Part shown: positions 1 through 4,941 of the stretch, one piece after another | How the letters are laid out: each line of letters begins with the position of its first letter | Numbering within the stretch: position 1 is the first letter of the stretch | Origin: Phycisphaerales bacterium | GTDB lineage: Bacteria; Planctomycetota; Phycisphaerae; Phycisphaerales; UBA1924 | Length of the DNA stretch: 6,576 nt | Reading direction: 5' to 3' | Assembly: GCA_029260415.1 (NCBI GenBank) | Contig: JAJDDH010000337.1 | Coordinates: forward strand, 1 to 6,576 | Position numbers and translations under genes: made by a program | The notes under the pieces: generated by a model | Databases searched by the model: none | Told to the model about the DNA's origin: nothing | The model's input: only the letters and a program-made list of their open reading frames with translations

Positions 1-253
1 CGGCGGACAGCCCGTGCATGATCACAAACACAACCGCGATTGCGAGTACCGTGCCGAAGTGCCAGCGGGGCGCGGTCACAGCCAGCACTCGATCCGCCGA
101 TACCGTGGGCGAGAGGTTCAGCACGTGCTTGCACTCCGGGCAGCACGCGTCTGTCCCGTCGCGTCGGTTGTACCCGCACCCGGGGCAGGGCACGTCGCGG
201 GCGCGGAGGTAGACGCGGGCGGTCTCGTCCAGGCCTGATGGGGTCGGGTCCAC
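1..253 (-). CDS. Zinc-ribbon membrane protein, N-terminal part (cut by window edge)
   Basis: The first 84 residues of a protein that runs off the left edge. Reading begins at a GTG; an in-frame TAA lies at 265-263, so no earlier start in this frame is possible. Residues 23-41 hold two cysteine pairs, CPGCGYN (C23, C26) and CCPEC (C38, C41), a four-cysteine zinc ribbon of the CPxCGY...CPEC type common at the N-termini of planctomycete membrane proteins. Residues 66-83 (FGTVLAIAVVFVIMHGL) look like the first membrane helix. So what is visible is a short cytosolic zinc ribbon followed by a membrane segment. The rest is missing and no function can be given. There is no Shine-Dalgarno site; a promoter-like pair sits directly upstream (260-286), so the message may be leaderless. 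The gene is co-oriented with the DUF1579 pair but separated from it by a strong hairpin. Confidence 0.72.
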   Translation of the reverse strand, partial: MDPTPSGLDETARVYLRARDVPCPGCGYNRRDGTDACCPECKHVLNLSPTVSADRVLAVTAPRWHFGTVLAIAVVFVIMHGLSA

Positions 254-259
254 GGGGCG

Positions 260-286
260 AGTTTATCGCGGCGACCAGGCGGTCAA
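260..286 (-). promoter_or_regulatory. Candidate promoter for the zinc-ribbon gene
   Basis: On the minus strand, TTGACC (286-281, five of six matches to a sigma-70 -35 box) is followed after 15 bases by TAAACT (265-260, four of six matches to a -10 box). Only six bases separate the -10 box from the GTG start at 253, so transcription would begin at or near the start codon. The 15-base spacer is shorter than the usual 16-18, which weakens the call. Its place just past the hairpin at 289-316 fits the start of a new transcription unit. Confidence 0.4.
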
Positions 287-288
287 GA

Positions 289-316
289 CACCGCCCGGGC
301 GCTGGCCCGGGCGGTG
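289..316 (-). terminator. Perfect 12-bp GC hairpin after the DUF1579 pair
   Basis: Arms at 289-300 (CACCGCCCGGGC) and 305-316 (GCCCGGGCGGTG) are perfectly complementary around a four-base loop (GCTG). The hairpin begins 10 bases after the stop codon of the second DUF1579 gene, where an intrinsic terminator would be expected. The minus strand continues with TCTTGACC rather than a run of T, so the U-tract is missing. It may act as a weak or factor-assisted terminator, or protect the 3' end of the message. The structure is certain from sequence; the role is inferred. Confidence 0.6.
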
Positions 317-326
317 GGTGTTGGGG

Positions 327-965
327 CTATTCCTTGGTGTGCTCGATCCATCCGATCTTGGCCATCTCGCCCGTCATGGGGTTGGGCTGGTAGAACTCGA
401 GGGTGTAGGAGCCGTTCTCGTTGATGATGTGGCGGTGGCGCATGTCCATCTGCCCGCCCATGCCGTCGGGCATCTCGCCCTTGAGGTCGATGGCGCCGTC
501 CTTGAATGCGCCGGACTGGGTGAGCATGCTGGTGGAGAGGTTGTCGCCCCAGGCGCTGGTGTAGTACCCCGCGGCCTTGTCGTAGCCGATCATGCCCATG
601 CCCTCGAAGTCGATCTCGGCGCCCATGAACTTGAAGACGCCCTTGTAGTGGCTCTGGACGTAGCGCCCCCCGAGCACGGGCTTGATGTCGGCCTTCATGG
701 TCGAGACCTCGGGCGCCGCGCCGGGCGCGGTGAGGAAGCTCATCGTTGCGGTCCAGGAGCCGACCATGCCCTTGAGACGGTCATGCTCTGGCGCCTTGGC
801 GGCGGTCTCGGCCATCATGGCCTTGATCTGCTCGGGCGTGGGCTGGCCCATCTCGGGCTGGGCGACGAGACTGGCCGGGGCGTTGGCGCTGCCCGCGGCG
901 GACGAGAGGCTCAGGACGGCAGCGGCGCCGACGAGGGCGGTGGTCGTGAGTGCGGTACGGATCAT
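327..965 (-). CDS. Exported DUF1579-family protein A
   Basis: A 212-residue protein of unknown function, second gene of a tandem paralogous pair. Residues 1-29 form a classic signal peptide: MIRT, a hydrophobic stretch to about residue 22, then a likely cleavage site after SANA. The mature protein has the layout of DUF1579: GSW at 69-71, LGGRY at 98-102, then FEGMGMIGYDK (120-130), Y134, Y135 and W139. Alternating hydrophobic residues suggest a beta-rich barrel-like fold. No catalytic residues can be named. It shares QPEM near the mature N-terminus, LGGRY and the GYD segment with its upstream neighbour, so the two arose by duplication. The start is supported by GAGG (976-973) seven bases upstream. 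It lies 27 bases after the stop of the first copy and is probably cotranscribed. The family call is from remembered motifs, not a search. Confidence 0.82.
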   Translation of the reverse strand: MIRTALTTTALVGAAAVLSLSSAAGSANAPASLVAQPEMGQPTPEQIKAMMAETAAKAPEHDRLKGMVGSWTATMSFLTAPGAAPEVSTMKADIKPVLGGRYVQSHYKGVFKFMGAEIDFEGMGMIGYDKAAGYYTSAWGDNLSTSMLTQSGAFKDGAIDLKGEMPDGMGGQMDMRHRHIINENGSYTLEFYQPNPMTGEMAKIGWIEHTKE

Positions 966-992
966 GTGGTGTCCTCGTGTGTGGTGGTGGGG

Positions 993-1670
993 TTAGCCGT
1001 CGTGGTCGGCGTTCCCGTGCTGATGTCCGTGGGCGTCGTGCCCGCCCGAGACGCGGGTGTAGGTGATCTCGCCATCCTTGACCCACTGGCCTTCCAGCTT
1101 CTTGTAGAAGGTGTCGTGCATGGTGTTGTTGTCGGGATGGGTGACTTCCATCTTCATCTCGACCTCGCCCATGGGCTCGGGCATCGTGGTCGTGCCGTGG
1201 AAGACGAGGGTATCGCCCTTCATCTGCCCGGTCATGTGCATGACGCCGGTGCTCATGGAGTCGATCCAGATGCTGAAGTACTCCTTCTTGATGTTGTCGT
1301 AGCCGTTGAGGGCGAAGCCCTCGAAGGGCATGCCCATGAAGTCGCTCTTGAAGGTGGCCCTGGTGTAGCGTCCGCCGAGGAAGGCCTTGGAGCTCATGAC
1401 GCCCTCGCCCTCGTCGAACTGGCCGGGCTGCATCATGAACTTGGTGTGGGCCTTCCACTCGCCGGCGGCGGAGGCGAGCACCTTGTGCTGCTCCCCGGGC
1501 GTGCCGGCCTCCATCATGGCCTGCATCATCGGGTCCATCTCCATGTCCATCTCGGGCTGGGCGGTGGTCAGCGTTGCCGTCGCGGTGTTGGCGCCCGCGT
1601 GGTACGCGCTGAGCCCGACGCCCGCGAGCAGGGTGAGTGATCCGGCGCTGATGAGTGTGGTGCGCAGCAT
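993..1670 (-). CDS. Exported DUF1579-family protein B with His-rich tail
   Basis: A 225-residue protein, first gene of the DUF1579 pair. The frame is open further upstream (to 1814), but the start at 1670 is preferred: AAGGAG (1682-1677) lies six bases before it, and the product then opens with a signal peptide (MLRTTLISAGSLTLLAGVGL, small residues to about 30). The 48 extra upstream codons would hide that signal and encode Arg/Ala-rich noise. Family landmarks are EW at 71-72, KFMMQPG (77-83), LGGRY (98-102), GYDN (123-126), IWIDSMSTGVM (134-144) and a closing strand EITYTRV. Two additions stand out: a Met/acidic stretch after the signal (39-53, EMDMEMDPMMQAMME) and a C-terminal tail rich in His and Asp (211-225, HDAHGHQHGNADHDG). 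The tail looks able to bind metal ions, but that is inference; the family's function is unknown. Confidence 0.85.
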   Translation of the reverse strand: MLRTTLISAGSLTLLAGVGLSAYHAGANTATATLTTAQPEMDMEMDPMMQAMMEAGTPGEQHKVLASAAGEWKAHTKFMMQPGQFDEGEGVMSSKAFLGGRYTRATFKSDFMGMPFEGFALNGYDNIKKEYFSIWIDSMSTGVMHMTGQMKGDTLVFHGTTTMPEPMGEVEMKMEVTHPDNNTMHDTFYKKLEGQWVKDGEITYTRVSGGHDAHGHQHGNADHDG

Positions 1671-1718
1671 GTCGGTCTCCTTGGTTGCGTGTGGGGATGT
1701 GGTGGTGTTGCGTTGCGA

Positions 1719-1735
1719 CGCACGCGTGGCGTGCG
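1719..1735. repeat. 7-bp hairpin upstream of the DUF1579 pair
   Basis: CGCACGC (1719-1725) and GCGTGCG (1729-1735) pair perfectly around a three-base loop (GTG). It lies 49 bases before the start of DUF1579 protein B and would fall in its 5' leader. GC-rich DNA forms such stems easily, so a role is not assured. Confidence 0.35.
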
Positions 1736-1769
1736 CCCCTCCGGCGCTCCGCGGCGCTCGTGAGGCCCG

Positions 1770-1793
1770 GGTCCTTCCCACGCGGGAGGGACC
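1770..1793. repeat. 10-bp inverted repeat between ribBA and the DUF1579 pair
   Basis: GGTCCTTCCC (1770-1779) pairs with GGGAGGGACC (1784-1793) across a four-base loop, with one position that pairs only as G-U in RNA on one strand. It lies 88 bases past the ribBA stop codon and 100 bases before the DUF1579 start. No T-run follows on the minus strand, so a terminator is unproven. It could be a late transcript-end structure for ribBA or part of the DUF1579 leader. Confidence 0.35.
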
Positions 1794-1804
1794 AGAACCC
1801 AAAC

Positions 1805-1839
1805 ATGCTTGCATATTCGGAGCGATGCCGCAAGCCCAA
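1805..1839 (-). promoter_or_regulatory. AT-rich island, weak promoter candidate for the DUF1579 pair
   Basis: Within an otherwise very GC-rich gap, 1794-1818 is noticeably AT-rich. On the minus strand TTGGGC (1839-1834) and TATGCA (1815-1810) are 18 bases apart and match -35 and -10 boxes only in part. The -10 region overlaps a small palindrome, ATGC-TT-GCAT (1805-1814), that could be an operator half-site pair. If real, the leader would be about 130 bases and contain both hairpins at 1719-1735 and 1770-1793. Confidence 0.2.
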
Positions 1840-1880
1840 CTTTTCCCGGACCTAGGGCCCCGGGCGTCGGGAGGGGGTTT

Positions 1881-3143
1881 TTAGCCGGCGGAACTTGCGG
1901 ATTCGTGGGTATGCGGGGCGGAATCGCCCGCGCGGCCCAGGGGGGTCGTGCCGCAGATCTCGAGCCCGAAGGCCTCGAGCCCGGGCAGGGCCTTGGTGTG
2001 GTTGGTCAGCAGGTTGAGGCGGGAGAGGCCCAGGGCGCGGAGGATCTGCCCGCCCACGCCGAAGTCGCGCTGGTCCATGGGCACGGCGTTGCCCGCGAGC
2101 GAGTCGGGTCGCGTGAGGTCGGGCGCGTCGGCGCCCGAGTCGAGCGCCGGGCGGCGGATGGCGCTGAGGCGGTCGGACAGCGCCGAGTCCGCGTGGTCCA
2201 CGCCCTCGGGGCGGAGATAGACGATGGCGCCGCGCCCTTCCTGCTGGATCAGGCGCATCGACGCGCGGAGCAGATCGCTGGTGGGCCCGTCGGAGGACGC
2301 GTCCAGGTCAGAGAAGATGTCGCCCAGCAGGTTGCGCCGGTGCATGCGCACGAGCGTGGGCTCGGTCTGTTCGACAACGGTTCCGTCGGGGCCCAGCTCG
2401 CCCACGCCGCCCACGGTGAGCGCCAAATGCGGGAGCGGATCGACGACGCTCTGGAAGGCGATGAGGTTGAACGCGCCCTCGGGCGTGCGGACGGGCGTGC
2501 CTTGTGCGGGCGCGAGGCGTTTGACGAGCGACTCGCGGGCGAGGCGGTGCTCGATAATCGCGGCGATGGAGCACATCTTGAGGTCGTGCTGGGCGCAGAA
2601 CTTCTCGAGGTCGGGCACGCGGGCCATCTCGCCGTCGGGGCGGCAGATCTCGATGCCAACGCACGCGGGGGTCAGCCCCGCCAGACGGCAGAGATCGACG
2701 ATCGCCTCGGTGTGCCCGGTGCGGACGAGCACACCCCCGTCGCGCGAGCGCAGCGGGTTGACGTGCCCGGGGCGGACGAAGTCGTCGGGGGTGGAGCTCG
2801 GGTCGATGGCGAGCCTGATGGTGTTGGCGCGCTCGGTCGCGGAGACGCCCGTGGTGAAGCCGTGCCTGGGGTGACCGTCAATCGAGACCGTGAGGGGCGT
2901 GCCGCGGACGGAGGTGTTGACGGCGGTCTGCCCGTGTAGGTTTAGGCGGTCGCAGTCGTCGTTGGTGAGCGAGAGGAACATGTACCCGCCGGCCTGGCGG
3001 ACCATGAAGTTGACCGCCTCGGGGCTGATGTGCTGGGCCGGGAGGATGAGGTCGCCCTCGTTCTCGCGGTTCTCGTCGTCGGTGACGACGGCCATCTTGC
3101 CGGCGCGGAGGTCCGCGAGGATGTCGTCGATGGGGCTGAACAT
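1881..3143 (-). CDS. ribBA: DHBP synthase (RibB) fused to a degenerate GTP cyclohydrolase II domain
   Basis: A 420-residue riboflavin-synthesis protein of RibBA layout. Residues 1-202 are 3,4-dihydroxy-2-butanone 4-phosphate synthase, which converts ribulose 5-phosphate to DHBP plus formate. Its signatures are intact: DDENRENEGDL (22-32), TTGVSA (97-102), RPGHVNPLR (124-132), GHTEAIVDL (143-151) and the active-site Glu at 165. Residues 205-403 match GTP cyclohydrolase II, but the zinc site is gone: the family's HSEC...RCDCG region reads HRRNLLGDIFSDLDASSDG (268-286), with no cysteine. The YLRQEGRGIGL loop has become YLRPEGVDHAD (309-319), although DQRDFGVGGQIL (357-368) and LLTN (378-381) remain. 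It is therefore probably active only as RibB, like the RibBX variants described in Proteobacteria. The start has no Shine-Dalgarno site; TACCAT lies five bases upstream. It diverges from the lipoprotein operon. Confidence 0.92.
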   Translation of the reverse strand: MFSPIDDILADLRAGKMAVVTDDENRENEGDLILPAQHISPEAVNFMVRQAGGYMFLSLTNDDCDRLNLHGQTAVNTSVRGTPLTVSIDGHPRHGFTTGVSATERANTIRLAIDPSSTPDDFVRPGHVNPLRSRDGGVLVRTGHTEAIVDLCRLAGLTPACVGIEICRPDGEMARVPDLEKFCAQHDLKMCSIAAIIEHRLARESLVKRLAPAQGTPVRTPEGAFNLIAFQSVVDPLPHLALTVGGVGELGPDGTVVEQTEPTLVRMHRRNLLGDIFSDLDASSDGPTSDLLRASMRLIQQEGRGAIVYLRPEGVDHADSALSDRLSAIRRPALDSGADAPDLTRPDSLAGNAVPMDQRDFGVGGQILRALGLSRLNLLTNHTKALPGLEAFGLEICGTTPLGRAGDSAPHTHESASSAG

Positions 3144-3173
3144 GGGGGATGGTAGGAGATGGAACCCGTGGGC

Positions 3174-3206
3174 CGGCAGGTCGTGAGATCGGCAGGTCGG
3201 CAGTTC
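3174..3206. repeat. Direct repeats in the ribBA/lipoprotein divergent region
   Basis: CGGCAGGTCG occurs at 3174-3183 and again at 3190-3199, a 16-base period, followed by a partial third unit CGGCAGTTC at 3198-3206. They lie between two divergent starts (3143 minus, 3271 plus), where operators would be expected. The 16-base spacing is not an obvious multiple of a helical turn. This could equally be a local duplication with no function. Confidence 0.35.
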
Positions 3207-3228
3207 TGACCGCTACCATGTTCGCTCG

Positions 3229-3243
3229 CCCCCGCGACGGGGG
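3229..3243. repeat. Hairpin upstream of the lipoprotein operon
   Basis: CCCCCG (3229-3234) pairs with CGGGGG (3238-3243) around a three-base loop (CGA). It ends 27 bases before the first lipoprotein start and leaves the ribosome binding site (GAGGGGAG) free. No T-run follows on either strand. A leader hairpin affecting translation or stability is possible but unproven. Confidence 0.3.
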
Positions 3244-3270
3244 TCGCCACACCACCCGAGGGGAGTCCCC

Positions 3271-3753
3271 ATGTCCACGATCACCCGCCGTGTCTTTGCT
3301 GTCACTGTCCTGCTCGCGATGTCCGTCTTCCTGACGGGCTGCGGCGCCAGCGCGTTCGAGGGGACGTGGACGCTGGACAAGGAGGCGATGCGCCCGGTGA
3401 TGAAGTCGGCGATGGAGTCCAAGATGGCCGAGGAGGCGGGCGAGGGCGGCGCCGCGGCGCTGGAGATGATGAAGGGCATGATCGACGGGCTGCTCGACAA
3501 CATGATGGAGGGCATGGACGCGACGATTATCGTCAACGCGGACGGCACCTTCACCGGTGAGGGCAACTTCGGCGACAAGGACGCCCTCTCGGGCACATGG
3601 ACCGAGACGGGCGGGGTCGCGACGTTCGACGCCGCGGGCGAGGAGGACGACATGACGGGCACGATCAGCGAGAACGCGCTGAGCCTCAAGCCCTCCAACC
3701 CGCCTGCGGACATGCCCGCTGGCTTCGCGCTGCTGTTCAAGAAGAGCGAGTGA
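3271..3753 (+). CDS. Small lipoprotein A (tandem paralogue 1)
   Basis: A 160-residue predicted lipoprotein of no family I can name. Residues 1-23 are a signal sequence (TRR, then a hydrophobic run) ending in the lipobox LTGC at 21-24; Cys24 would be lipidated and the protein anchored in the envelope. FEGTW (29-33) opens the mature domain. A helix-prone, Met/Ala/Glu-rich segment follows (38-83, six Met between 66 and 82), then a beta-rich C-terminal half with IIVNADGTF (86-94), LSGTW (106-110) and GGVATF (114-119). The GTW...GTW pattern recalls small lipocalin-like stress or secretion proteins, but this is only resemblance. The start is supported by GAGGGGAG five bases upstream. It is the first gene of the plus-strand cluster, 11 bases before its paralogue. 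Codon third positions are almost all G or C. Confidence 0.8.
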   Translation: MSTITRRVFAVTVLLAMSVFLTGCGASAFEGTWTLDKEAMRPVMKSAMESKMAEEAGEGGAAALEMMKGMIDGLLDNMMEGMDATIIVNADGTFTGEGNFGDKDALSGTWTETGGVATFDAAGEEDDMTGTISENALSLKPSNPPADMPAGFALLFKKSE

Positions 3754-3764
3754 GGGAGGGCATG

Positions 3765-4268
3765 ATGCGCACACCAACTCGAGTGTGCCGCTTGGTCGCT
3801 GCGACGTTTCTCGCCCTATTCGTGCTCGGCTGCGGCGAGAGCCCGTTCGTGGGGACGTGGCGGTTTGATGATGAGCAGACCATGCCGTACGTGGTCGAGC
3901 AGATTATTGCGGAAACTGCGGCATCACGCGGCGGGCAGCCGAGCAAAGAAGCGACCGAGTTCGCCAACGAACTGACTCGCCCGATTTTCGAGCGCATGGC
4001 GCGCGGCATGGTTGAGGCCATGGATAGCACGCTGGAGATCAACGATGATGCGTCATTTAAACTGACGAGCCACACGGCGGAAGTTGAACCTCTTGTGGGA
4101 ATCTGGTCGGATTCGGAAGGGGTGGCGACCTTCACGTTTACGATTAACGGCATCGCCGCAAACTCGACCGCAACCATTGAGGACGGGTCACTTCGATACG
4201 CGATCACAAGCCCGTCAAAGGAACCGGCGAGTGCGCTCCGCATGGTGTACGTCCGCCAGGAGGAGTGA
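3765..4268 (+). CDS. Small lipoprotein B (tandem paralogue 2)
   Basis: A 167-residue lipoprotein paralogous to the gene before it. The signal sequence ends in the lipobox VLGC (20-23). Shared landmarks are F-GTW (28-32), M-EAMD-T-EIN (82-93), LVGIW (100-104), EGVATF (108-113), a TIED strand and a basic/polar end (YVRQEE). The helical Met-rich segment of copy A is replaced by a longer, less Met-rich one (40-82), so the copies have diverged well beyond codon changes. Two ATGs are adjacent (3762, 3765); the second is preferred because GGAGG (3755-3759) lies five bases before it, too close to the first. The open frame reaching back to 3597 overlaps copy A and is noise. Codons such as ATT, GAA, GAT, TCA and TTT are more frequent than in neighbouring genes. 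Function unknown. Confidence 0.8.
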   Translation: MRTPTRVCRLVAATFLALFVLGCGESPFVGTWRFDDEQTMPYVVEQIIAETAASRGGQPSKEATEFANELTRPIFERMARGMVEAMDSTLEINDDASFKLTSHTAEVEPLVGIWSDSEGVATFTFTINGIAANSTATIEDGSLRYAITSPSKEPASALRMVYVRQEE

Positions 4269-4275
4269 ACACCTC

Positions 4276-4941
4276 ATGTCCATGACCCCCGAGCGCTGGT
4301 CCGCGATCTGCGCGTACCTCGACGACGTGTTCGGCGCGCAGTCCGAGCGGATGGCGACGCTCATGCCCCGGGCGGTCGGGGCGGGGCTGCCCGACATCAG
4401 CGTGAGCGCGAGCGTGGGGCATTTGTTGCACGTGCTGTGCAGGACGGTCGGCGCACGCACGATCGTGGAGGCGGGCACGCTGGGCGGGTACTCGGGGGCG
4501 TGGCTCGCGCGCGGGCTCACGCCGGGCGGGAGGCTCATCACCATCGAGCCTGAAGCCCTTCACGCGGACTTTGCGCAGGGTGAGTTCGACGCGATGGGCT
4601 TGTCGGATCGCGTCGAGATCCGTCGCGGGTACGGCATGGACGTCCTGCCCAAGCTCGTGTCCGAACTGGGCGAGGCCAGCGTGGACGTGGTCTTCCTCGA
4701 CGCGATCAAGACCGAGTACCCGGACTACCTGCCGCACGCGAAGGCGATGCTGCGCCCGGGGGGGCTGCTGATCGCGGACAACGCGTTGGGGGGCGGGAGC
4801 TGGTGGATCGACGACCCCGAGGGATCGGATGAATCCCGCGACGGGGCGGACCGGTTCAACCGGATGGTCGCGGCGGACGAACAGTTCGACGCGGCCTGCG
4901 TCCCGATCCGCGAGGGCGTGCTGGTGGCGAGGAGGGTGTGA
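4276..4941 (+). CDS. Class I SAM-dependent O-methyltransferase (family 3, catechol/caffeoyl-CoA type)
   Basis: A 221-residue cytosolic enzyme predicted to move a methyl group from S-adenosylmethionine to a hydroxyl, probably on a catechol-like small molecule. Motifs run in the family order: EAGTLGGYSG (65-74, SAM-binding loop), LITIEP with acidic Glu91, a helix with GLSDRVEIRRG (108-118), VVFLDAIKTEY (138-148), LRPGGLLIADNAL (159-171) and FNRMVAADEQFDA (184-196) near the end. Asp142, Asp168 and Asn169 fit the divalent-metal ligands of this family. The length is normal. The start at 4276 is chosen because the frame's earlier in-frame start (4084) lies inside the lipoprotein gene; AGGAGG (4258-4263) is 12 bases upstream, rather far, with a second GGAG at 10. 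It follows the lipoprotein by seven bases and its stop overlaps the next start (TGATG). Substrate cannot be read from sequence. Confidence 0.9.
   Translation: MSMTPERWSAICAYLDDVFGAQSERMATLMPRAVGAGLPDISVSASVGHLLHVLCRTVGARTIVEAGTLGGYSGAWLARGLTPGGRLITIEPEALHADFAQGEFDAMGLSDRVEIRRGYGMDVLPKLVSELGEASVDVVFLDAIKTEYPDYLPHAKAMLRPGGLLIADNALGGGSWWIDDPEGSDESRDGADRFNRMVAADEQFDAACVPIREGVLVARRV

Noticed and set aside
318..1640. A 440-codon open frame on the plus strand, antisense to both DUF1579 genes
   Set aside because: It is a by-product of GC-rich codons on the other strand: low-complexity His/Val/Gly/Leu composition, no domain or signal, and it spans two well-supported genes and their gap.
1671..1814. 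N-terminal extension of DUF1579 protein B by 48 codons
   Set aside because: The extension is Arg/Ala/Thr-rich and would bury a good signal peptide; AAGGAG sits six bases before the internal ATG at 1670.
781..1839. A 352-codon minus-strand frame overlapping both DUF1579 genes
   Set aside because: Arg/His/Pro-rich shadow in another frame of the same strand; the real genes have signal peptides, ribosome binding sites and family motifs.
1841..1880. Intrinsic terminator right after ribBA
   Set aside because: The CCCGG/CCGGG stem has a ten-base loop and is followed on the minus strand by A residues; the T-run is on the plus strand, where no gene ends here.
2249..2664. Two minus-strand frames within ribBA as separate small genes
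   Set aside because: Ser/Arg/Pro- and Arg/His-rich shadows of the ribBA coding frame without start signals or motifs.
1809..2939. A 376-codon plus-strand open frame antisense to ribBA
   Set aside because: The composition is Gly/Ala/Arg/Glu-rich with no motif, and the opposite strand encodes a clear conserved enzyme.
3144..3270. FMN riboswitch upstream of ribBA
   Set aside because: The gap is only 127 bases and I see none of the conserved RFN-element blocks on the minus strand.
4084..4275. N-terminal extension of the O-methyltransferase into the lipoprotein gene
   Set aside because: It would overlap the lipoprotein in another frame, is Arg-rich, and the family begins near the ATG at 4276.
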